DNA of 64,000 bases from Hyparrhenia diplandra. Its lineage: Eukaryota; Streptophyta; Magnoliopsida; Poales; Poaceae. Below, piece by piece: positions 58,500-64,000 of this stretch. The notes beneath the pieces are model-generated. The model searched no databases. It was not told the DNA's origin and worked only from the letters and a program-made list of their open reading frames with translations. A program made the translations under genes and the position numbers. The stretch spans positions 62,001 to 126,000 of the forward strand of contig JADLZK010007791.1 of the NCBI GenBank assembly GCA_015847255.1, written 5' to 3'. How positions within the stretch are numbered: position 1 is the stretch's first letter; every line of letters starts with the position of its first letter.

Positions 58500-59401
58500 C
58501 TTCTCAGTTGCTCCATACCTCACTCATATCACAATTAAGATAAAAAATAGTAAAACATTCTTTATAACCTGGGAACAACCCAACTATGCTATCACAAGTC
58601 ATGTGAATAGCAAAAACAGATAAAAAATGCCAAATAATTTTTTTTGTCATTTTCTTTCAAAAAAAAAAAAAAACACTTAGAAAAAATCCAATTGTTATTT
58701 TCATTCATTTATTGTTTTGAATTTACTCTTTGTTATTTGTATTAGGCATGAACTCTTTGATTTAAACTAATCCATTATACCATCATAGAATCTGACAGTA
58801 TAAAAAGATAACTTTTAGCACTTGAGAGTAAAAAAGACATGACTTTTAACTTTATTTGTAGCAATACACTGACTTTTTATTATCTATTTTCATCAAAATA
58901 TGGAAATTAAACTAGTAAAAATTCCAATGTTAGAAATATATGTTTTATAGTTTATATATACTATTATTTGGCACTACTTTTATTAATTTTAGTGTCTGTT
59001 AATTGCATTATTTATTGATTCTTTGATTTAATCTAATTAGTTACATCACTATAACATTGTAAGGTATAGGATTTTTTTTTCATATTTTTACATGATTAAC
59101 TCTTTGTAGACACTTTCACGGGTTCCTTTTTACAATGTATTAATATAATAGTTTAAATTGCTCCTTTTTTTGTTAGACATGCATCTCAGTTACTAGAGAA
59201 ACTAGAGAAGGAAGCAGAGTTCCTTTTTAATTATAATGTTCCCATTCGTGTAACCACCTGTCATTGAACTGTTCATACATATGAACTCATTGCCCATAGA
59301 ATATAACTACAGACATAACAATAAAGTCAAGCGTGGGGTAGCAGGCATGTGTTTACTGTGCACTAGTAATTGTGCCCCTCAAATTAAAGGCAGCATATGC
59401 A
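58500..59401. repeat. Segmental duplication: upstream flank of S15
   Basis: Colinear with 24690-25579 (AACATTCTTTATAACCT, ACCAAACTATG-like text, GTGGGGTAGCAGGCATGTGT). This is the copy without Copia-2, so it is the empty site for that element. Confidence 0.7.
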
Positions 59402-60060
59402 TATATAAATCAGGAGGGCTATGTTCTTCAGCCAAACCTACTCATGCGCGCGGTGCGGCAGCGAGCTATTAACTAGAAGTGTGACTCTAGTCTTCACGCT
59501 AGAGGAAATTTCAATTGGATCGGTGCAGTGTAGTCTAGGAACTGGAGGTATTGGGATTGTAAACTATAAGCTGTAAACTTTGGGGATGCATGGTGCATAC
59601 ACGAATTCCTCATGTATCCATCTTCACCGAGACAGGGGCTGGATGCTTAGATTATCAGCCCACTGCTTTACCTAGCATGTAGCAGAGAAGAGCATTGTCA
59701 TGAGAAATCAACATGGCTGAAGAGAGGCTCCAAGCAAATAAAGCACGTACGGGAGATGAAGTGAAGAGCATGCCCGTCAGTGCAATATTTCAGCGCATTC
59801 AGGCCAGCACAAGCGAGGAGTGGCCTTTGTGTTGACTGTATCGGAGAAGGCACTCGACTGTAACCAACTCATCTTCCTCGTGTAACCTCCTCTAGTCTCA
59901 GTTGTGAATATGTATCCTGAGAGTGAGGAACATCCAGGAACATACGAAGCACCATGGAGACCTTTTTTGTTTTGATGAGAAACCAGGAGGGATTTTCTGT
60001 TACTGGAATTTTAATAGCTGAAATTAAAAATGTTAAAAGTATTAAAGAAAACAAAAAACG
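59402..60060 (+). ncRNA. PHAS-like unit S15, plus strand (intact paralogue of S7)
   Basis: TATATAAAT is at 59402-59410 and the site at 59536-59557 (core GGAACTGGAGGTATTGGGAT, about 17 of 22), spacing 134 bp. The cleavage fragment would start at 59548. The body runs on without interruption (TTGGGGATGCATGGTGCATA, CACGTACGGGAGATGAAGTG, CCTGAGAGTGAGGAACATCC) and equals the S7 body displaced to 37296. No protein is encoded. Confidence 0.62.
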
Positions 60061-60471
60061 AAACAAATAAACTCGGCATCACCATCGAGTCGGCGAGGAG
60101 GGCACACTGATGACTCACGTCGTTCAGACCATCGAGCTCGCAAGCAGCGGAACCTCACCTTCCCGCAGTATTGATTCTGAAGATTATTAGGAGATCAATC
60201 TTTGAAGGGATTGTTGGCCCCATGCTATGGTATTAATAAATACATTAAATTGCCCTTTTTGAAACTTTAAATTGCCTTTTTTCATTGCCATATAGATGCA
60301 TCAGTTATCAAATAAAGAAGGAAGCAGAGTTCCTTATGTATATAATGCTTCTGGCCTGTTTGTTTAACCGCCTGTTGTGAGGTAGCACCAGCTGGTGGCA
60401 GGAAACACATGCTGGCCATGAGTTTACTGTACACTCATAATTGTGTCATCCTTCATCATAGACAGCATGCA

Positions 60472-61106
60472 TATATAAATCCAGAGCAGGCAGGTTCTTC
60501 AGACATGCCGGTGTGGCAGCGAGATACTCGAACAAGAAGTATGTCTCTAGTCTTCACTCTAGAGGAAACTCCAACGTGTTCGGTAACGTCTAAGAATTGG
60601 AGGCGTTGGGATTTTAAGCTATTGCCTACTACTGGAATACAGTACAAAGGGGAATCTATCCTCCATATCTGTAATCAATGACAAAGAGCAAAGAGGCACA
60701 CCTTAGTAGAAAAGACCACTGTCAAGAGGTTGAGAAGGAGTGTTGGGCTGTTTGTATTCTCTGCCTGCCGCTGGCTGCTTCTGAATCACCCATTTCAGGA
60801 AAACAGTGACATTGGCAAACAGCCAAAGCAGCAGCAGCTGCTACTTAAACTGCCTGTGTGCCCTGAACACGTAAATGCTCCTCTGTGTAGTCTCTGTTCT
60901 GCTTCCTTGTTTTGTTTCTCTCTCCTGCTACATCAATTACTGTGCTCGAACAATGCAAGCACGTACCACACAGACCTAGCTATGTACGCTGCTTCTTAAT
61001 CTATGTTCACATCCTTTCTGTTCTAGTAGTTTGAAGGAAACCACTAAACTCATATTGTGTTTTTTGGGGGTTGAATTGATGGTGCAGTCCAAAATCAGTC
61101 ACACGT
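60472..61106 (+). ncRNA. PHAS-like unit S16, plus strand
   Basis: TATATAAAT is at 60472-60480 and the site at 60591-60612 (core AGAATTGGAGGCGTTGGGAT, about 17 of 22), spacing 119 bp. The cleavage fragment would start at 60603. It is paralogous to S8 (the S7+S8 and S15+S16 pairs match). The body ends where the LTR of Copia-3 begins at 61107, inside a segment (CAAAATCAGTCAC) that is continuous in the copies near 41330 and 53875. Confidence 0.58.
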
Positions 61107-61523
61107 TGATGGAGCAGATCGCACCGGGCGTGCTTGGAACGACGTCGTCGAACGGAACGTGGTGATCACGGTCACCACGGCGAGGACACGAGCGCAGCTT
61201 TAACAGATGCAAAACGAAAGAGATTTTGTGGGCGCTGCCAACCAACAACTTCCCCGGTCCTTGTTGATCTTTATTTGTACTAGTCCAAAGATACAATCCA
61301 GGGCTCATACGATGCCCCATCGCGCCACGATCGCACAAAGATCGCGATGCCGTTTCGCCGCGGCATGCGTTACGTGCGCTGAGCACGTCGTGGCGCGGAC
61401 TCGACCAAACTGGGCCTGGGTTTGATCCAGCACTCCTAAGATCAAGCTTTGCCCCTACCAACCTGCCTAATCCAATGCTAAGATTACAAACTGACTCGAT
61501 GCTATAGTTTAGCTAACAAATCA
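61107..61523 (-). repeat. Copia-3 3' LTR
   Basis: TGATGGAGCAGATCGCACCG to GCTAACAAATCA (plus strand), 417 bp, with inverted TGAT/ATCA ends. The adjacent minus-strand AGGGG at 61524-61528 serves as the end of the polypurine tract. The left edge is supported by breakage of the host repeat at 61106. The right edge is inferred from the pol stop at 61534 and the purine tract. Confidence 0.7.
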
Positions 61524-61533
61524 CCCCTAAAAC

Positions 61534-62052
61534 CTATTTCATCTCGACGACACCCAGTGCTGTCCTCAACTCAACAAACCGCACCCTTGCAAGCTCCTTG
61601 GTGAAGATATCAGCCAGCTGATTCGCCGTACCAACGTGTTCCACCTCCACCTTGCCATCCGATGCATTCACGAAGAAAAATGATACTTAGTGTCAATGTG
61701 CTTGCTTCGATCATGGTTCACCAGATTCATGCTCGTGAGCAATCGCGGACATGTTGTCCATGAGCAGCTTCACCGTCGCCTCCTTCACACCTAGCATATC
61801 AGCAATCGGTCGGCTTAGCCAAATGCCTTGACACGCAGCTGCAGCAGCTGCAACATATTCAGCTTCACATGAGGATAAAGCCACTATCCTTTGTTTTACG
61901 TGATGCCGGGTAACAATGCTGCCGCCAAGGAAATATGCAAAACCTGTTGTGCTTTTCCTATCATTCATATCACCTGCAAAGTCACTGTCGCTATATCCAA
62001 GCAAAATTGGTTTCAGCTCAGTCCCCTTTCTCATACTTGCAGCCATAAGCAC
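61534..62052 (-). pseudogene. Copia-3 RNase H (frameshifted)
   Basis: Frame 61711-62052 holds YSDSDFAGD (first catalytic acid), CEAEYVAAA and LLMDNMSAI. After a break near 61710 the C-terminus continues (HIDTKYHFF, EVEHVGTANQLADIFTKELA, then a TAG stop at 61534-61536). The stop lies just before the purine tract and LTR, usual for this lineage. Confidence 0.88.
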
Positions 62053-63005
62053 TTGTACCTCTCGGATATCTCGGGATGCGTTTTCTTTGCTATCAATGCT
62101 CCTCCTTCGGCGCCTCCATGTGTCTACTTACGACCCCAACAAAGATAGGCCAGTCGGGTCTAGTATTCACAATGTAACTAAGGCTGCCTATCACACTTCT
62201 GTAAGTGGTTGGATCAACCACATCATCTTCCTTTCCCTTGCTTAGCTTCAGTCTACTTTCCATTGGAGTATCACAGGAGTTACATGTTGCCATCCCTGCC
62301 TTCTCCAAAATTTTTAGTGCATAAGCACTTTGACTCAGAGTGATACCTGTGTCTCCTTGCTTCACCTCAATGCCCAGATAATAGCTTAGAAGTCCCTGAT
62401 CACTCATCTTGAATTTCCTCATCATCTCAGTCTTGAATTTCTTGATTTCATCAAAGACAAGGACCGTAGATAATTAGATCATCCACGTAGACTCCCACAA
62501 GTAAGAAAGGCGTCAGGAGCTTCTCCTGTACATGGCATGTTCCAGCTTGCTTCTTTCAAAACCAAGAGCAAGCAATTCTCTGTCAAGTTTTGCATACCAC
62601 GCTCTCGGTGCCGAAGACCATACGGTGCCTTCAACAATCTCAACACCGCCCCTCCTTCCCAACCACGAAACCCCGAGGCTGCTGCTGACGCATTAATCGT
62701 TTTTCGGACAAATCACCGTTCAAGAAAGTTGACTTTACGTCCATATGATGAACTTGCCACCCAAAGTGTGCCGCGGTGCTAGCAGCGTAACTCTTACGGT
62801 CTCAATTCGGGCCGGGAGCAAACACTTCGTCAAAATCTATCCCTTGACATTGAGCGTAGCCCTTTGCTACCAAGAGTGCTTTATACTTGACAATATTGCC
62901 ATCGGGATCCTTTTTAACTTTGAAGACCCACTTCGGGCCAATGGCCTTATGCTTTCGGGAGATCAATAGCCGTCCGGTGTTCTCGTTCTCCTCTATCGAC
63001 TCCAT
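62053..63005 (-). pseudogene. Copia-3 reverse transcriptase (frameshifted)
   Basis: 62802-63005 holds WVFKVKKDPDGNIVKYKAL and GIDFDEVFAP at the N-terminus. The palm YVDD motif (GVYVDDLIIYG) reads on the minus strand at about 62465-62500. 62093-62425 holds MSDQGLLSYYLGIEVKQ and the thumb/connection. The stretch 62500-62800 is broken by frameshifts. Confidence 0.88.
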
Positions 63006-64000
63006 CTCGAGCCTGCATCGCCCTTCTCCAACACGTTTGTGTCATAGCATCATCAACACAGCTCGGCTCCTCAGCTGCCACCAGGCACGCCCCGCTGTAC
63101 TCAAAACCCTGAACCTCTTCAGTGGACTCGAGCAGGTCAGGCAACATTCTCAAACGTTGTGGCACACCTTCGTAATCAACCGAGGCACCGGGTGGGTGGT
63201 GTGGCCCACGCTATCGGCTGGCCGTGGATGGATCGGAGTATGCGGGGATGAAGGATCATCACCCCTGCCGATGGAATTGTATCGGCAGAATCAGCACCAC
63301 CATTGTCGGGCTCGTTCACCATCGATCGACCGTATTGTTGGACTATGAAACGGTATCATCGAACCACTCAACTCGAAAGTTTCGAGAGACTTCGGGAGGT
63401 GAATCATCTTGATTTGCTGGTTTCTCCCAATTCCATGGCTTCTTCTCATCGAATATGACATCACGCGAGATCATCAACCTCCCTTTCACCCGGAACATAA
63501 ACTCGTACCCCTTTGTGCCGGTTCATAACCAAAAAGACTCCCGGCATGGAACGATCAGACAACTTGTTCACCCCGGGACCCATCTTCTTTGCATAAGTCA
63601 CGCACCCGAATGTGCGCAGGTGCTTCACCGCAGGTTTTCTGCCAAACCAGGCCTCAAACGGCGTTTTGCCATTCAAGCTCTTCGTCGGAGACCGATTGAG
63701 CGGGTACACGACCACCAAGACAGCTTCACCCCGTAAGCGTGGAGGCACCCGCATGCTCTTCATCGAAGCAACGAGCCATCTCCACGACGGTTTGATTCCG
63801 TCGTTCAACAACGCCGTTCTGTTGCGGTGAATGCGGTACTGTCTTGTTGTGCCTGATTCCATGATCCACGCAGAAGGTTATAAACATACCGGAGTTGAAT
63901 TCTCCACCACGATCAGTTCGGAAAGCCTTCAGCTTACGCCCAGACTCCAGCTCGGTAGCCTTCTTGAACTTCACGAACGCCTTCGTTGCTTCGTCCTTCG
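63006..64000 (-). pseudogene. Copia-3 integrase (partial, frameshifted)
   Basis: 63726-63974 holds the second catalytic aspartate in FRTDRGGEF and the glutamate in QQNGVVERRNQTVVEMAR. 63461-63862 holds the C-terminal part (KTPFEAWFGRKPAVKHLRTF, GCVTYAK) in shifted frames. The first catalytic aspartate and zinc-binding part lie beyond the window. 63006-63460 is the broken linker to reverse transcriptase. Confidence 0.87.

Larger units (their letters stand above)
61107..64000 (-). mobile_element. Copia-3: Ale/Retrofit-like Ty1-copia element, 3' part
   Basis: On the minus strand the window holds integrase (partial), reverse transcriptase, RNase H, a purine tract and the 3' LTR; the 5' half lies beyond 64000. 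RNase H wording (GYSDSDFAGDMNDRKSTTGF, ALSSCEAEYVAAAAAACQ) and the short LTR fit the Ale/Retrofit lineage. Several frameshifts make this copy defective. The target duplication cannot be tested because the other end is outside. Confidence 0.88.

Noticed and set aside
22310..60612. MIR2118 precursor genes
   Set aside because: The sites are in the target orientation and no complementary arm (GATGCCTCC-like on the same strand) lies within a few hundred bases of any of them, so no hairpin can form.
2165..60681. NLR gene fragments, from GxGGxG peptides in short frames at the sites
   Set aside because: The P-loop lysine is missing and there are no kinase-2, RNBS or GLPL motifs nearby; frames are short and differ between copies.
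1..64000. 24-nt PHAS loci triggered by miR2275
   Set aside because: I found no GGAGGAAACC-type target core on either strand.
1..64000. tRNA or rRNA genes
   Set aside because: I saw no tRNA A/B-box cloverleaf candidates or rRNA sequence; the tRNA-like words are retroelement primer sites.

Overview
The window is repeat-dense plant nuclear DNA, most likely from a grass (Poaceae). The evidence is the mix of elements: two SIRE/Maximus-type Ty1-copia elements with LTRs over 2 kb, an Ale/Retrofit-type copia element, CACTA elements with CACTACTAC or CACTACCGG-like ends, Mutator-like elements (MULEs) with 9-bp target duplications, a Stowaway MITE, and a LINE fragment. I cannot name the species. I found no intact protein-coding host gene; every recognisable protein domain belongs to a retroelement.

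Under the transposons lies a diverged family of local repeats that I read as a cluster of reproductive 21-nt phasiRNA precursor loci (21-PHAS). Each unit has a TATA box. About 100-160 bp downstream is a 22-nt site resembling the miR2118 target (plus-strand core GGAATTGGAGGCATTGGGAT). A non-coding body follows. I count about 15 plus-strand sites (three usable at 0.9-4.9 kb, the rest from 22.4 to 60.6 kb) and 7 minus-strand sites (5.8-52.5 kb); a few are clearly dead. Two minus/plus pairs (near 22.0-22.4 kb and 52.5-52.9 kb) are divergent. No miR2118 arm lies near the sites, so they look like targets, not MIR2118 genes. The miR2118 comparison uses the sequence as I remember it; small-RNA data would be decisive.

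Layout. 1-6.2 kb: GC-rich leader-like segment, first class of PHAS-like units, a small CACTA element splitting an exon-like stretch, and a minus unit. 6.78-18.04 kb: Copia-1, a full-length but frameshifted SIRE-like element on the minus strand (TSD TGCAT). 18.0-25.6 kb: minus units cut by a MULE (18.68-20.29 kb) and a solo LTR (20.55-21.19 kb), then a divergent pair. 25.58-35.06 kb: Copia-2, a related element lacking pol (TSD TTGTG), placed 33 bp upstream of a PHAS TATA box. 35.27-37.29 kb: a CACTA element, itself split by a second CACTA, inserted 34 nt after the predicted cleavage point of that same PHAS unit. 38-44 kb: three PHAS-like units and a LINE fragment. 44.6-46.1 kb: a CACTA relic holding a MULE with a GC-rich, possibly captured insert. 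46-61 kb: more units, and the second copies of three segmental duplications. 61.1-64 kb: 3' part of Copia-3 (Ale-like, minus strand), running off the window.

Three segmental duplications explain much of the layout: 6.2-22.5 kb (less its insertions) with 50.3-52.96 kb; 24.7-38.7 kb (less its insertions) with 58.5-61.1 kb; and 40.4-44.2 kb with 52.6-56.2 kb. The uninterrupted copies serve as empty sites that confirm the boundaries of several insertions.
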